Shown: positions 1 to 8,954 of the stretch, one piece after another
Layout of the letters: every line of letters starts with the position of its first letter
Numbering within the stretch: position 1 is the stretch's first letter
NCBI RefSeq assembly: GCF_004135975.1
Contig: NZ_CP026538.1
Coordinates: forward strand, 4,460,867 to 4,524,866
DNA: 64,000 bases
Source of the DNA: Solidesulfovibrio carbinolicus
GTDB lineage: Bacteria; Desulfobacterota; Desulfovibrionia; Desulfovibrionales; Desulfovibrionaceae
Reading direction: 5' to 3'
Notes under the pieces: generated by a model
Seen by the model: the letters and a program-made list of their open reading frames with translations, nothing else
Databases searched by the model: none
Told to the model about the DNA's origin: nothing
Program-made: the position numbers and the translations under genes

Positions 1-85
1 TTGCGGAACCTTATGGATAGATGCCGGCATGACGACGCACAGCGGCGACGCCGTGCGAGCGCAAGGACTTACTCAAGGGGAACCT

Positions 86-2656
86 ATGCAGCCGTTACGT
101 GTCTACAGCGTGGTGCCGAAACTTCCGGAGAAGCTGCGGCCGCTTTGGGATCTGGCGTACAATCTGCTCTTTTCCTGGAACGACGACATCGTGTCGCTTT
201 TCGCCCAGGTTGATCGCAAGATCTGGCGGGAGTGCTACGGCAATCCGGTCTGTTTCCTCAACCGCCTGCCGCAAAAGACCCTGGAAGCCCTGGCCGAGGA
301 CGACTTCTTCGTGGAGCGCGTGGCCGATCTGCGCCAGAGCCTGGCCACTTATCTGGCCCGCAAGAACTCGTCCATTCCCTTCCCGGACCGCGACGGCACG
401 CCGGTCATCGCCTATTTCAGCCTGGAGTACGGCATCAGCCAGTGCCTGCCGGTCTATTCCGGCGGCCTGGGGATTCTGGCCGGCGACCATCTCAAATCGG
501 CCAGCGACCTGTGCGTGCCCCTGGTCGGCATCGGCCTGTGCTACCAGCAGGGCTATTTCCGCCAGTACCTCACCCCGGACGGCTGGCAGCAGGAACGCTA
601 CCCCATTTACGACTTCGAGCAGATGCCGCTGACCTTGTGCAAGGACGAGGCCGGCAATCCCCTGCTCGTCCATGTGGACCTCAAGGGTGAGCGGGTGGCG
701 GCCCAGCTGTGGAAGGCGCAGGTCGGGCGCGTTTCGCTCTATCTCATGGACACCAACGTGCCGGAAAACCAGCCCGGCACGCGCCAGCTCACCAACCGCC
801 TCTACGGCGGCGACCTGGAAACCCGGGTGCGCCAGGAATACCTGCTCGGCATCGGCGGCATCCGCGCCCTGGAGGTCCTGGGCCTCAAGCCCAAGGTCAT
901 CCACATGAACGAGGGCCATTCGGCATTCGCGGGCCTTGAGCGCATCGCCAACTTCATGGACAAGCACCAGCTGTCCTTCGAGGCGGCCATGGAGCTTGTG
1001 GCCTCCAGCTCCATCTTCACCACCCACACCCCGGTGCCGGCCGGCAACGACCGGTTTCCGCCGGAACTCATCCAGGCCTATTTCGAGGACTACGCCAAGC
1101 GCCTGGGTCTGGCCTTCAAGGTGCTCTTGGCCCTTGGCCGCGAAGACCCGCGAAACGACACCGAACATTTCTGCATGACCGTGCTGGCGCTCAAGCTCTC
1201 GCGCTTTAATAACGGCGTTTCCCAGCTCCACGGCGAGGTCTCGCGCAAGATGTGGAACCGGGTCTGGACCCAGTATCCCATGGAGGACGTGCCCATCGGG
1301 GCCATCACCAACGGCGTGCACGTGCCGACCTGGGTGGCCCAGGATCTGGCCGCCCTCTACGACCGCTACCTCGGGGCCAACTGGCGCGAGGACCCGGACA
1401 CCTCGCGTGTCTTTTCCCAGGCCCATCTGATTTCCGACGCCGAACTGTGGCGCACCCACGAGCGGCTGCGCGAACGGCTCGTCGGCTACGTGCGCGAGCG
1501 CTTGCGCGACCAGCTGCTGGCGCGCGGGGCCAAGCGCAAGGAACTGCAGACCGCCGATGAGGTTCTTGATCCCCAGGCGCTGACCATCGGCTTCGCCCGG
1601 CGGTTCGCCACCTACAAACGGGCCAGCATGCTGCTCCAGGACAAGGAGCGGCTCATTCGCATCATCTCCGACGCCCAGCGCCCGGTGCAGTTCATTTTCG
1701 CCGGCAAGGCCCATCCCCACGACAACGAGGGCAAGCGGCTCATTCAGGAGCTGGTGCAGCTGTGCACCAGCACGGCCTGCCGCTACAATCTGGTGTTTCT
1801 CGAAGACTACGACATGGAGATCGCCAGCTACCTCGTCCAGGGCGTGGACGTGTGGCTCAACACGCCGCGCCGGCCCCTGGAAGCCTGCGGCACCAGCGGC
1901 ATGAAGGCCATGTGCAACGGCGTGCTCAATTTCTCGACCCTGGACGGCTGGTGGGCCGAGGCCTGGAAGCCCGACAACAGCGTGGGCTGGGCCGTGGGCA
2001 TGGGCGAGGAATATGAAGACGCCGGGTACCAGGATTTCGTGGAGAGCCAAACGCTCTACAACATCCTGGAAAACGAGATCATCCCGACCTTCTACGAGCG
2101 GGGCCACGGCAATCTGCCGCGCAACTGGATCCGCAAGATGAAGGACTCCATTTGCGAGCTCACGCCGGTCTACAACTCCCACCGCATGGTGGAGGACTAC
2201 GCCCGCATCGCCTACATCCCGGCCCTGGAGAACTACACCCGCCTGACGCGCGAGGAATGCGCCCCGGCCAAGGACCTGGCCTCCTGGCGCATGGACATCA
2301 TGACCAAGTGGGGCGGCCTTGATGTCCGCAACGTGCGGGCCGGCGACCCCGAGCAGCTGCACGTGGGCGACCCGGTGCGGGTGACCTGCGAGGTGCATTT
2401 AAACGGCATCCGCCCCCAGGACGTGTCGGTGCAGATTTACGCCGGCCGGCTGGACGTGGAAGGCAAGTTCGCCCAGCGCGAGACCGTGGACATGCGGCCG
2501 GTGGAGACGACGGCCGACGGCTGGCACATGTACATGGGCGAGGTGCAGCCCTCCGAAGCCGGACGTTTCGGCTTCACGGTGCGGGTGTTGCCGCACCATC
2601 CGCTGCTGCTCGACTCCCACAGCCTGGGGCTGATTCGCTGGGCCCAGGGGGCGTAG
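86..2656 (+). CDS. glgP: alpha-glucan (glycogen) phosphorylase, GT35 family
   Basis: This 856-residue cytoplasmic enzyme should remove glucose from storage alpha-1,4-glucan by phosphorolysis, giving glucose-1-phosphate. The N-terminus (KLPEKLRPLWDLAYNLLFSW, about residues 10-30) is the DUF3417 module of the bacterial/archaeal phosphorylase branch. The body carries the conserved EYGISQCLPVYSGGLGILAGDH stretch. The PLP-lysine region reads LEACGTSGMKAMCNG near residue 600, matching the family EASGTGNMK motif. I chose the ATG at 86 because AAGGGGAACC precedes it; an in-frame ATG at 29 has no comparable ribosome site. The gene appears monocistronic, since a strong hairpin terminator follows its stop. 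Family assignment is secure; the exact glucan substrate is inferred. Confidence 0.95.
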   Translation: MQPLRVYSVVPKLPEKLRPLWDLAYNLLFSWNDDIVSLFAQVDRKIWRECYGNPVCFLNRLPQKTLEALAEDDFFVERVADLRQSLATYLARKNSSIPFPDRDGTPVIAYFSLEYGISQCLPVYSGGLGILAGDHLKSASDLCVPLVGIGLCYQQGYFRQYLTPDGWQQERYPIYDFEQMPLTLCKDEAGNPLLVHVDLKGERVAAQLWKAQVGRVSLYLMDTNVPENQPGTRQLTNRLYGGDLETRVRQEYLLGIGGIRALEVLGLKPKVIHMNEGHSAFAGLERIANFMDKHQLSFEAAMELVASSSIFTTHTPVPAGNDRFPPELIQAYFEDYAKRLGLAFKVLLALGREDPRNDTEHFCMTVLALKLSRFNNGVSQLHGEVSRKMWNRVWTQYPMEDVPIGAITNGVHVPTWVAQDLAALYDRYLGANWREDPDTSRVFSQAHLISDAELWRTHERLRERLVGYVRERLRDQLLARGAKRKELQTADEVLDPQALTIGFARRFATYKRASMLLQDKERLIRIISDAQRPVQFIFAGKAHPHDNEGKRLIQELVQLCTSTACRYNLVFLEDYDMEIASYLVQGVDVWLNTPRRPLEACGTSGMKAMCNGVLNFSTLDGWWAEAWKPDNSVGWAVGMGEEYEDAGYQDFVESQTLYNILENEIIPTFYERGHGNLPRNWIRKMKDSICELTPVYNSHRMVEDYARIAYIPALENYTRLTREECAPAKDLASWRMDIMTKWGGLDVRNVRAGDPEQLHVGDPVRVTCEVHLNGIRPQDVSVQIYAGRLDVEGKFAQRETVDMRPVETTADGWHMYMGEVQPSEAGRFGFTVRVLPHHPLLLDSHSLGLIRWAQGA

Positions 2657-2688
2657 GGGGCGGGGAAAGAAAACGACTGCGAAAAAGG

Positions 2689-2718
2689 CGGGCCGCTCCG
2701 GGAGGGGCGGCCCGTTTT
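2689..2718 (+). terminator. Rho-independent terminator after glgP
   Basis: Arms CGGGCCGCTCC and GGGGCGGCCCG enclose a short GA-type loop and are followed by TTTT. It lies 33 nt after the glgP stop. The same GGGCCGCC-type stem recurs after the glutamate synthase operon at 42168. Confidence 0.85.
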
Positions 2719-2795
2719 GCGCCCTGTGCCCGCGCCGTCACGCCCCTGTTGCCGCGCCCGGCTATGCGGCCCCATCCCCCGCCAAGGAGCACACC

Positions 2796-3572
2796 ATGCC
2801 CGCCCTTGTCGCCGTCTGCGCCACCGCCCTTGTCGCCTCGCTGCTGACGCTTTATTCCGGCTTCGGCCTGGGCACGCTCCTCACGCCCATCATGGCGATC
2901 TACTTTCCCATCGAGGCGGCCGTGGCCATGACCGCCCTGGTGCACTTCGCCAACAACCTCTTCAAGCTGGCGCTTTTTGCCCGCAAGGCCGACTGGAAGG
3001 TCGCGGCCGTGTTCGGGCTGCCGGCCCTGTTGGCCAGTTTCGGCGGCGCGGCCCTGCTGGTGGCCCTGGCCGATCTGCCGCCGCTGGCGACCTACACGCT
3101 TTTTGGCGCGCCCCACGCCGTCACGCCGGTCAAGCTCGTGGTGGGGCTGCTCATCGGACTGTTCTCCCTGCCCGAGATCACCAAGCGCATCAAAAAGCGC
3201 GGCCTGCCGCCGGCCCTGCTCCCCCTGGGCGGGCTGGTTTCCGGCTTTTTCGGCGGCCTGTCCGGCCATCAGGGCGCGTTTCGCAGCGCCTTTCTCCTGC
3301 GCCTGGGCCTGCCCAAGGAGACGTTTATCGCCACCGGCGTGGTCGTGGCCTGTCTGGTGGACGCCGCCCGGCTGGCCGTCTACGCCGGCCATCTGTCCGC
3401 GCCGGGCGTGGCCGACAACCTGCCCCTGCTCCTGGCCGCCTCGGCCTGCGCCTTTGCCGGCGCCTTCGCCGGGGCGCGGATTCTCGGCAAGATGACCCTC
3501 GACGGCGTGAGCAGGCTGGTCGGCTGGATGCTGCTGACCCTGGCCGGGCTGTTGGCGGCGGGCATTGTCTAG
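2796..3572 (+). CDS. TauE/SafE-family membrane protein (sulfite exporter type)
   Basis: This 258-residue integral membrane protein has about eight hydrophobic segments starting at the extreme N-terminus (ALVAVCATALVASLLTLYSGFGLGTLL). The opening SGFGLGTLL and the internal repeat GGLVSGFFGGLSGHQGAFRS are typical of the TauE/SafE (COG0730) family, which exports sulfite or other small organosulfur anions. The start is fixed by AAGGAG seven bases upstream of the ATG. It follows the glgP terminator and has its own upstream region, so it is probably transcribed alone. The transported substrate cannot be read from sequence; sulfite efflux would suit a sulfate reducer but that is inference. Confidence 0.85.
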   Translation: MPALVAVCATALVASLLTLYSGFGLGTLLTPIMAIYFPIEAAVAMTALVHFANNLFKLALFARKADWKVAAVFGLPALLASFGGAALLVALADLPPLATYTLFGAPHAVTPVKLVVGLLIGLFSLPEITKRIKKRGLPPALLPLGGLVSGFFGGLSGHQGAFRSAFLLRLGLPKETFIATGVVVACLVDAARLAVYAGHLSAPGVADNLPLLLAASACAFAGAFAGARILGKMTLDGVSRLVGWMLLTLAGLLAAGIV

Positions 3573-3727
3573 CATTTCGGTCTGTTGACGCCGCCCGAAC
3601 AGATCAGCTACAGGACAACCGATAGTCCTGCGTTCCGCCGCGCTTTCGCAGGACAACGCCCGGCAATCGCGCCATTGCCCCGAATGAGCGCTGCATCGCC
3701 AATAATGCAAAGGACAATCGATCCATC

Positions 3728-4597
3728 ATGAGCAAGAAACAGGGCATCGCCGTCGGCATCATCGTTGTTCTCGCCATTGCCTACTTCGGCCTGACGCAAT
3801 ACGCCTCCCACGTCGCCAAGACGCGTCTTGACGACGCCATCGCCAAGCAGGGGCCGTTCGTACAGATTCATTACGGAAAAATATCCTACAACCTCTTCAC
3901 GCAACATACTGTCATCAAGGCCGTCTCCCTGCGGGGACCGGGCATGGCCACTCCGGTTTTCGCCAAGGAAGTCATCATTCGCCGCCTGGACCTGGATTCG
4001 CCCAAGCCGACGTATGTTTCCATCGACGTGCTGGGCATCGAGCTGGAGCCGTCCTCCCTGGGCAAGGAAGCCGCCGCCGAGCTGGCCGCCCTGGGCTACG
4101 CCGGGCCGTGGTCGTGCGATGTGACCGTTGACATGGACAGCCTGGCCGAGAAGCGGGAACTCAAGGCCCACATGGTCTATGCGGCCAAGGACATCGGTTC
4201 CTTGCGCCTCGACTTCGTGCTCGGCAATCTGGACTATACCACCGTCAAGCCCGAGGCGGTCATGGCCAGCCTGTTCAACTGCGCCTTGAAGCAGGCGGAA
4301 ATGGCCTATGTCGACGCTTCCCTCGTTGAGCGCATTTTCAAGCAAAACGCCGCGAAACAAGGCCTGGACCTGCCGGCCTATAAGAAGCAACTCGTCGGCC
4401 AACTCGACGCGGCATTGCAGCATTCGCCGAAGTCCCTGCCCCAGGCCTTTATCAACGCTCTCAAGCAGTTTGTGGAAAACCCGCGCCAGCTCACCATTTC
4501 CGCCAACCCGACCGCTCCCGTCTCCTTCATGGAACTGCTCAAGGCCGGCACGCCCGAGGCCGTGGCCAACCTGCTCGCCCTGGACATCAAATCCTGA
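3728..4597 (+). CDS. hypothetical protein with N-terminal membrane anchor
   Basis: I do not recognise this 289-residue protein. Residues about 7-27 (IAVGIIVVLAIAYFGLTQYAS) form one transmembrane or uncleaved signal segment, followed by a soluble domain that would face the periplasm. The early pattern (short anchor, then TRLDDAIAKQGPFVQIHYGKISYNL) resembles DUF945/AsmA-type periplasmic proteins in layout only. The start is an ATG preceded by AAGGA about 12 nt away, a rather long spacing. It has no obvious operon partner; the downstream toxin-antitoxin pair has its own promoter-like sequence. Confidence 0.7.
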   Translation: MSKKQGIAVGIIVVLAIAYFGLTQYASHVAKTRLDDAIAKQGPFVQIHYGKISYNLFTQHTVIKAVSLRGPGMATPVFAKEVIIRRLDLDSPKPTYVSIDVLGIELEPSSLGKEAAAELAALGYAGPWSCDVTVDMDSLAEKRELKAHMVYAAKDIGSLRLDFVLGNLDYTTVKPEAVMASLFNCALKQAEMAYVDASLVERIFKQNAAKQGLDLPAYKKQLVGQLDAALQHSPKSLPQAFINALKQFVENPRQLTISANPTAPVSFMELLKAGTPEAVANLLALDIKS

Positions 4598-4626
4598 AGA
4601 CCCGCCCCGCTGATGCCAAGCGTCTC

Positions 4627-4656
4627 TTGACAACAGGCCTACCGAGTAAGACAGTT
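4627..4656 (+). promoter_or_regulatory. possible promoter of the toxin-antitoxin pair
   Basis: A perfect TTGACA (4627-4632) stands 29 nt before the GTG start of the toxin gene. The -10 is poor: ACAGTT at 4651 with an 18-bp spacer is the best candidate. The proximity to the start suggests a very short leader. Confidence 0.4.
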
Positions 4657-4661
4657 CTGCC

Positions 4662-5060
4662 GTGCGCGTGTTCAAAACCAAGCGGCTTGACCGATGGGCC
4701 GGCAAGGAAGGCCTCGCCGACAAGGCCTTGTGGCAAGCCGCGCTGGAAGTGGCGGCGGGCAATGTCGAGGCCAGCCTGGGGCAATGCCTCTATAAAAAAC
4801 GTCTGGCCCGGCCGGGGGAAGGCAAACGCTCGGGATTGCGAACCATTATCGCGTTCAAAAACGCCAGCGGAGACCGGGTGTTTTTCGTCTACGGGTTTGC
4901 AAAAAAACAGCAGGCCAACATCACCGAAACGGAACGGCACGGCTTGGCCCTCGTCGCCAAGCATTTTCTCGACGCCACGCCAGTCGTGATCGACAACCTC
5001 CTGCGCGCCGGAGAACTCGTCGAGGTCATCAAGGAGACAGACGATGAGCGACATTCTTGA
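4662..5060 (+). CDS. RelE/HigB-like type II toxin (COG4737 type)
   Basis: This 132-residue protein starts MRVFKTKRLDRWAGKEGL and has the core KRLARPGEGKRSGLRTIIAF followed by RVFFVYGFAKKQQANI. That is the hallmark of the small RelE/HigB-like family COG4737, whose relatives are thought to act as mRNA interferases. It starts with GTG and overlaps the downstream XRE antitoxin gene by 17 nt. The toxin-first order is the HigBA arrangement. The usual partner role is that the antitoxin binds and neutralises the toxin and represses the shared promoter. Family membership is clear; actual toxicity is inferred. Confidence 0.85.
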   Translation: MRVFKTKRLDRWAGKEGLADKALWQAALEVAAGNVEASLGQCLYKKRLARPGEGKRSGLRTIIAFKNASGDRVFFVYGFAKKQQANITETERHGLALVAKHFLDATPVVIDNLLRAGELVEVIKETDDERHS

Positions 5061-5346
5061 CGCCGTCCAGGAGATGGCCCGGGGGCTTCATGACGCCGGC
5101 GGCATGGACAAGACGACCCTGCGACAGCTCGAAGCGCTGTGCCTGCCCAAGGCCAGGGCGCTTAGCCCGGAACAAATCAAGGCAATACGCGAAAAGACCC
5201 GCATGAGCCGCAGCGTGTTCGCCGCGTTGCTCAACGTCGGCCCGTCCACGGTCGAGCACTGGGAACGGGGCCTCAAAAAACCCAGCGGCCCGTCCCTGCG
5301 GCTGCTCGACGTGGTGGACCGCAAAGGCGTCGACGCCTTGTGCTAG
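5044..5346 (+). CDS. XRE-family helix-turn-helix antitoxin (HigA-like)
   Basis: This 100-residue protein ends in a helix-turn-helix domain (LSPEQIKAIREKTRMSRSVFAALLNVGPSTVEHWERG, about residues 38-75) typical of HigA/XRE antitoxins paired with COG4737 toxins. The first 35 residues are a charged helical region that would contact the toxin. AGGAGACAG lies just before the ATG at 5044, inside the toxin gene. The overlap implies translational coupling. Autorepression of the TTGACA-containing promoter upstream is the expected regulation. Confidence 0.85.
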   Translation: MSDILDAVQEMARGLHDAGGMDKTTLRQLEALCLPKARALSPEQIKAIREKTRMSRSVFAALLNVGPSTVEHWERGLKKPSGPSLRLLDVVDRKGVDALC

Positions 5347-5417
5347 CCTCGCCCCCTCCCACCTGCGCCCCCCACTCCCGGCTCGACGGCCGGCGTCGTA
5401 GCTGCTAAGGCTATCCA

Positions 5418-7097
5418 ATGCTTTGCGGCATCGACGTCGGCGGCACGCACACGGACGCGGTCCTCATCGGCCCGGAAGGGGTCGTTGCTTGCGCCAAGCT
5501 GCCCACCAACCATGACGATCTCCTCGCCTCCATACGCGAGGCGCTTTCCAGCATCGTGGCCGTGGCCGGGCCGGCCGCCATCCATCGCCTGACCCTGTCC
5601 ACCACGCTCACCACCAACGCCATCATCGAAGGCACGGCCGACGCCGTGGGCGTCCTCGTGTCCGGCGGCCCGGGCATCGACCCCGAGGCGTATAGACAGG
5701 GCGGGCATTACCATGTCCTGGCCGGGGCCATCGACCACCGGGGCCGCGAAACCGCCGCCATCGACCTCGACGCGGCCAAGGCCGTTGTCGACGCCTGGCT
5801 GGCCGAGGGGCTGCGCGCCTTTGCCGCGGTCACCAAATTTTCCACCCGCTGCCCGGACCAGGAGCTGGCCCTGCGCGGCTTGCTCGCCGGCCGGGCCGAC
5901 TGCGTGTCGCTGGGGCACGAATTTTCCGGCCGCCTGGGCTTTGGACGGCGCATCGCCACGGCCTGCCTCAACAGCGCCGTGTGGCGCGTCTACAACCGCT
6001 TTTGCGACGCCGTGGAACAATCCGTGGCCGACCTGGGCATGACCGCCGCCATAAACGTGCTCAAGGCCGACGGCGGCACCATGCCGTTGTCGGTTTCCCG
6101 CGCCCAGCCCGTGCAGTCCATCCTGTCCGGCCCGGCCGCCTCGGTCATGGGCATCATCGCCGTGTGCGACATCGCCGAGGATTCGGTCATCCTCGACATC
6201 GGCGGCACCACCACCGACATCGCCGTTTTTGCCGCCGGCGCGCCGCTTATTGAAAACGAAGGCATCGCTATCGACGGCCGCCCGACGCTCGTGCGGGCGC
6301 TGCGCACCCGCTCCATCGGCGTGGGCGGCGATTCGGCCGTCACGGTCAGCCGGCAGGCCATCGAGGTCGGCCCGCGCCGCTTCGGCCCGCCCATGGCCCT
6401 GGGCGGCAAGGTTCCGACGCTTATTGACGCGCTCAACGTCCAAAACGTCATCGCCGTGGGCGATCCCCGGGCCTCGTATCAGGGCCTGCTTGCCGCCGCC
6501 GCGCCCCACGGCTTCGAGCCCGAAGAGGTGGCCGAGGCCGCCATCCTCAATGCCGTCAACCAGATCCGCTCGGAAGTGGCGGCCGTTGTGCGCGAAATAA
6601 ACGACCGCCCGGTCTACACCATCTTCGAGCTGCTGGAAGGCAAGCACGTGCGCCCCACCCGGGTCTACGTCATGGGCGGACCGGCGCTGGCCCTTTCCGC
6701 CCTGCTCCAGGACGCCTTTTCCGAGGAAGTCATCGTGCCCGAGAGCTTTGCCGTGGCCAACGCCATCGGCGCGGCCCTGGCCAGGCCGACCTTTTCCGTG
6801 GAGCTTTTCGCCGACACCGCTGCCGGCCGCCTGACCATTCCCTCCCTGGGCGTGGCCCGGTCCGTGTCCGGCAACTACAGCCAGGCGGCCGCCGAGGGCG
6901 AGGCCGGGGCCAGCCTGCGCGACTATCTCGCCTCCATCGGGGCCGACGTCGACGACGCGCCCATCGAAACCGTGGAGCTGTCGTCGTTTCCCATGGTCGA
7001 GGGCCAGGAGCTGGCCGGCTACAACATCCGCGTGGCCTGCCAGGTGCGGCCTGGCGTCTCCGGGGCCTACAAACAGGCGGTGTCCAAGCAATGCTGA
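5418..7097 (+). CDS. hydantoinase/oxoprolinase A family protein (HyuA-like)
   Basis: This 559-residue cytoplasmic protein opens with MLCGIDVGGTHTDAVLIG, the phosphate-1 loop of the hydantoinase/5-oxoprolinase ASKHA ATPases. A second glycine-rich loop, VILDIGGTTTDIAVF, lies near residue 260, and LSTTLTTNAIIEG near residue 60 is also family-typical. Relatives hydrolyse N-methylhydantoin, 5-oxoproline or related rings, or carboxylate ketones, using ATP and usually a separate B subunit. No HyuB gene is present here. Instead the stop overlaps by seven bases the start of a histone-deacetylase-family gene, so the two are coupled. Substrate unknown. The start is supported by AAGG eight bases upstream. 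Confidence 0.88.
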   Translation: MLCGIDVGGTHTDAVLIGPEGVVACAKLPTNHDDLLASIREALSSIVAVAGPAAIHRLTLSTTLTTNAIIEGTADAVGVLVSGGPGIDPEAYRQGGHYHVLAGAIDHRGRETAAIDLDAAKAVVDAWLAEGLRAFAAVTKFSTRCPDQELALRGLLAGRADCVSLGHEFSGRLGFGRRIATACLNSAVWRVYNRFCDAVEQSVADLGMTAAINVLKADGGTMPLSVSRAQPVQSILSGPAASVMGIIAVCDIAEDSVILDIGGTTTDIAVFAAGAPLIENEGIAIDGRPTLVRALRTRSIGVGGDSAVTVSRQAIEVGPRRFGPPMALGGKVPTLIDALNVQNVIAVGDPRASYQGLLAAAAPHGFEPEEVAEAAILNAVNQIRSEVAAVVREINDRPVYTIFELLEGKHVRPTRVYVMGGPALALSALLQDAFSEEVIVPESFAVANAIGAALARPTFSVELFADTAAGRLTIPSLGVARSVSGNYSQAAAEGEAGASLRDYLASIGADVDDAPIETVELSSFPMVEGQELAGYNIRVACQVRPGVSGAYKQAVSKQC

Positions 7098-8407
7098 AAG
7101 CCCGCCATCCCCTGGGGATCGTCTTTTTCCCGGCCTACGACTGGGCCATCTCGCCCACCCACCCCGAGCGCCAGGAACGCCTGCTCTACACCCAGGACCA
7201 GCTGCGCGAGGAAGGCGTCTTCGACATCCCGGGCGTAACCGAACTCAAGCCCGACCTGGCCAGCCACGAAGACGTGGCCCGGGTGCATTTCTGCTTTCCC
7301 GACGTGGCGGCCGTCACCACCACCTCCCACCTCATTTCCGCCGGCGGGGCCATCCGGGCCGCCCGCACGGTCATGGAAAAGGAAGCCGAGCGCGCCTTTG
7401 CCCTGGTGCGGCCGCCCGGCCACCACGCCATGAAGGTGGTCCACGGCTCGCGCGGGTTTTGCAACATCAACATCGAAGCGGTGATGGTGGAATGGCTGCG
7501 GGAGCGCTACGGCCCCTTGCGCGTGGCCATCGTGGACACCGACTGCCATCATGGCGACGGCACCCAGGACGTCTACTGGAACGACCCCGATACGCTCTTT
7601 ATTTCCCTGCACCAGGACGGCCGCACGCTGTATCCCGGCACGGGCTTTCCCCTGGAACTCGGCGGCCCAAGAGCCTTGGGGACCACGGTCAACGTGCCCC
7701 TGCCGCCCGGAACCTCGGACCAGGGCTTCCTTTTCGCCATGCGCGAAGTGGTCATGCCGCTTATTGAGGACTTCAAGCCCGATCTGATCATCAACTCCGC
7801 CGGCCAGGACAACCATTTCTCCGACCCCATCACGGACATGGCCTTCTCGGCCCAGGGCTACGCCCAGCTCACCGAACTGCTCGGGGCGGACATCGCCGTG
7901 CTGGAAGGCGGCTACGCCATCCAGGGCGCGCTGCCCTACGTCAATCTGGGGCTGGTGCTGTCCATGGCGGGGCTGGATTACAGCCACGTGCGGGAACCGG
8001 GTTTCGACCCGGCGGCCGTGCGCCAAAGCGACAAGGTGACGGGCTACATCGAGGAAGTCTGCCGCGACATCGTCAAGGAAGTGCGTAACCCGCGCGGTCC
8101 GGGCAAGGGCGATGTGGCGAACGGCTGGTTTTCGCGGCGCAAGACGCTCTACTACGACACCGACGCCATCACGGAATACCAGACCGAGTCGGTGCGCCTG
8201 TGCGACCACTGCCGGGGCGTGGTGAAGTATGAGACGGAATCCACGCGAAACCCGCTGTGCCTGGGCGTTGAAGCGCCCATCGGGGCCTGCGAACGCTGCG
8301 TGGATGAAGCCTACCGCATCTACGAGGCCGGCCAGATCAAGGGCGAATACCGCCATCTGGCGCTCCTGGACCGGGTGGGCAAGAACTACCTGAGCTTTAC
8401 GGGCTGA
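7091..8407 (+). CDS. histone deacetylase family amidohydrolase with C-terminal Cys cluster
   Basis: This 438-residue zinc hydrolase has all the class I/II deacetylase motifs: RPPGHHAM with the two catalytic histidines, DTDCHHGDGTQ supplying the Asp and His zinc ligands, GQDNHFSDP supplying the third ligand, and EGGYAIQG. Bacterial members deacetylate acetylpolyamines, acetoin-related targets or protein lysines. After about residue 320 there is an extra domain with CDHC near residue 371 and CERC near residue 402, which looks like a second metal-binding ribbon not found in a minimal enzyme. The ATG lies inside the end of the upstream hyuA-like gene. The pairing suggests a joint amide-hydrolysis pathway; the substrate is not known. 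Confidence 0.88.
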   Translation: MLKARHPLGIVFFPAYDWAISPTHPERQERLLYTQDQLREEGVFDIPGVTELKPDLASHEDVARVHFCFPDVAAVTTTSHLISAGGAIRAARTVMEKEAERAFALVRPPGHHAMKVVHGSRGFCNINIEAVMVEWLRERYGPLRVAIVDTDCHHGDGTQDVYWNDPDTLFISLHQDGRTLYPGTGFPLELGGPRALGTTVNVPLPPGTSDQGFLFAMREVVMPLIEDFKPDLIINSAGQDNHFSDPITDMAFSAQGYAQLTELLGADIAVLEGGYAIQGALPYVNLGLVLSMAGLDYSHVREPGFDPAAVRQSDKVTGYIEEVCRDIVKEVRNPRGPGKGDVANGWFSRRKTLYYDTDAITEYQTESVRLCDHCRGVVKYETESTRNPLCLGVEAPIGACERCVDEAYRIYEAGQIKGEYRHLALLDRVGKNYLSFTG

Positions 8408-8470
8408 CGCCCGCATCCCCCACTCCCCTGCGCACGGGCATCAGCCCATGCCGAGCCCCTTTTCCCCCAT

Positions 8471-8515
8471 GCGGGGGGGCCGGGGGCCTCAGGCCCCCGG
8501 CCGCCGGAGCATCTT
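8471..8515 (-). repeat. two-hairpin 3' element, copy A1
   Basis: Read on the minus strand, GAAGATGCTCCGGCGGCC is followed by the CCGGGGGCC/GGCCCCCGG hairpin and then a CCCCC-GCAT-GGGGG hairpin. It begins about 20 nt after the stop of the minus-strand gene ending at 8535. Confidence 0.85.
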
Positions 8516-8534
8516 CCCTCTACGACGATTTGCC

Positions 8535-8954
8535 TTAACCGCCGAAGTAGCGCACCACGGCGTCGCGGGTGGTCTTGGAGATGAGTTTTAAGCGAACGAA
8601 CTCGTCGGGATGGAACTGGAACACGCCGGCCAGGAACATGAAACGCGGGTCGTCCAGGCGGTTGCCGCCCTTTTCCGCAAAGCTCAAGGCGCTTAACACC
8701 GTGGCTTCGAAGTCGTAGCCGCCCTGCTTGAGCACCGTGGCGTAGACCATGCATTCCCGGTCATGCAGCTCCTGGGGGTGCAGATCCTCGGGCAGCTTGT
8801 TCTTGGCGTCTTCCACCTGCTTGAAATACATAAACACGTTTTGTTTGTTAAACGCCAGACTGCGGCCGCCCTCGGCGGCCACGGCGTCCAGGGCCGGCCA
8901 CAGGCAAAACGCGGCCAGGGCCGCCAGCCAAAGCACTCGCCGGGCCGGGGTCAC
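8535..8954 (-). CDS. hypothetical exported protein
   Basis: I do not recognise this 139-residue protein. It begins with a signal peptide (VTPARRVLWLAALAAFCLWPALDAVAAEGG) with a likely cut after AVAA, so it is probably periplasmic. The mature part is about 110 residues with no membrane segment and two cysteine-free helical stretches. I chose the GTG at 8954 because it forms a GTGA overlap with the stop of the upstream gene; an ATG eight codons earlier would overlap more and lengthen the signal peptide unnaturally. It is the last gene of a minus-strand cluster with 9525 and 9741. Confidence 0.7.
   Translation of the reverse strand: MTPARRVLWLAALAAFCLWPALDAVAAEGGRSLAFNKQNVFMYFKQVEDAKNKLPEDLHPQELHDRECMVYATVLKQGGYDFEATVLSALSFAEKGGNRLDDPRFMFLAGVFQFHPDEFVRLKLISKTTRDAVVRYFGG

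Noticed and set aside
95..2398. Long minus-strand open frame opposite glgP (767 residues)
   Set aside because: It is His/Gly/Ala/Val-rich without motifs and mirrors the third-position GC bias of glgP, which has clear family motifs.
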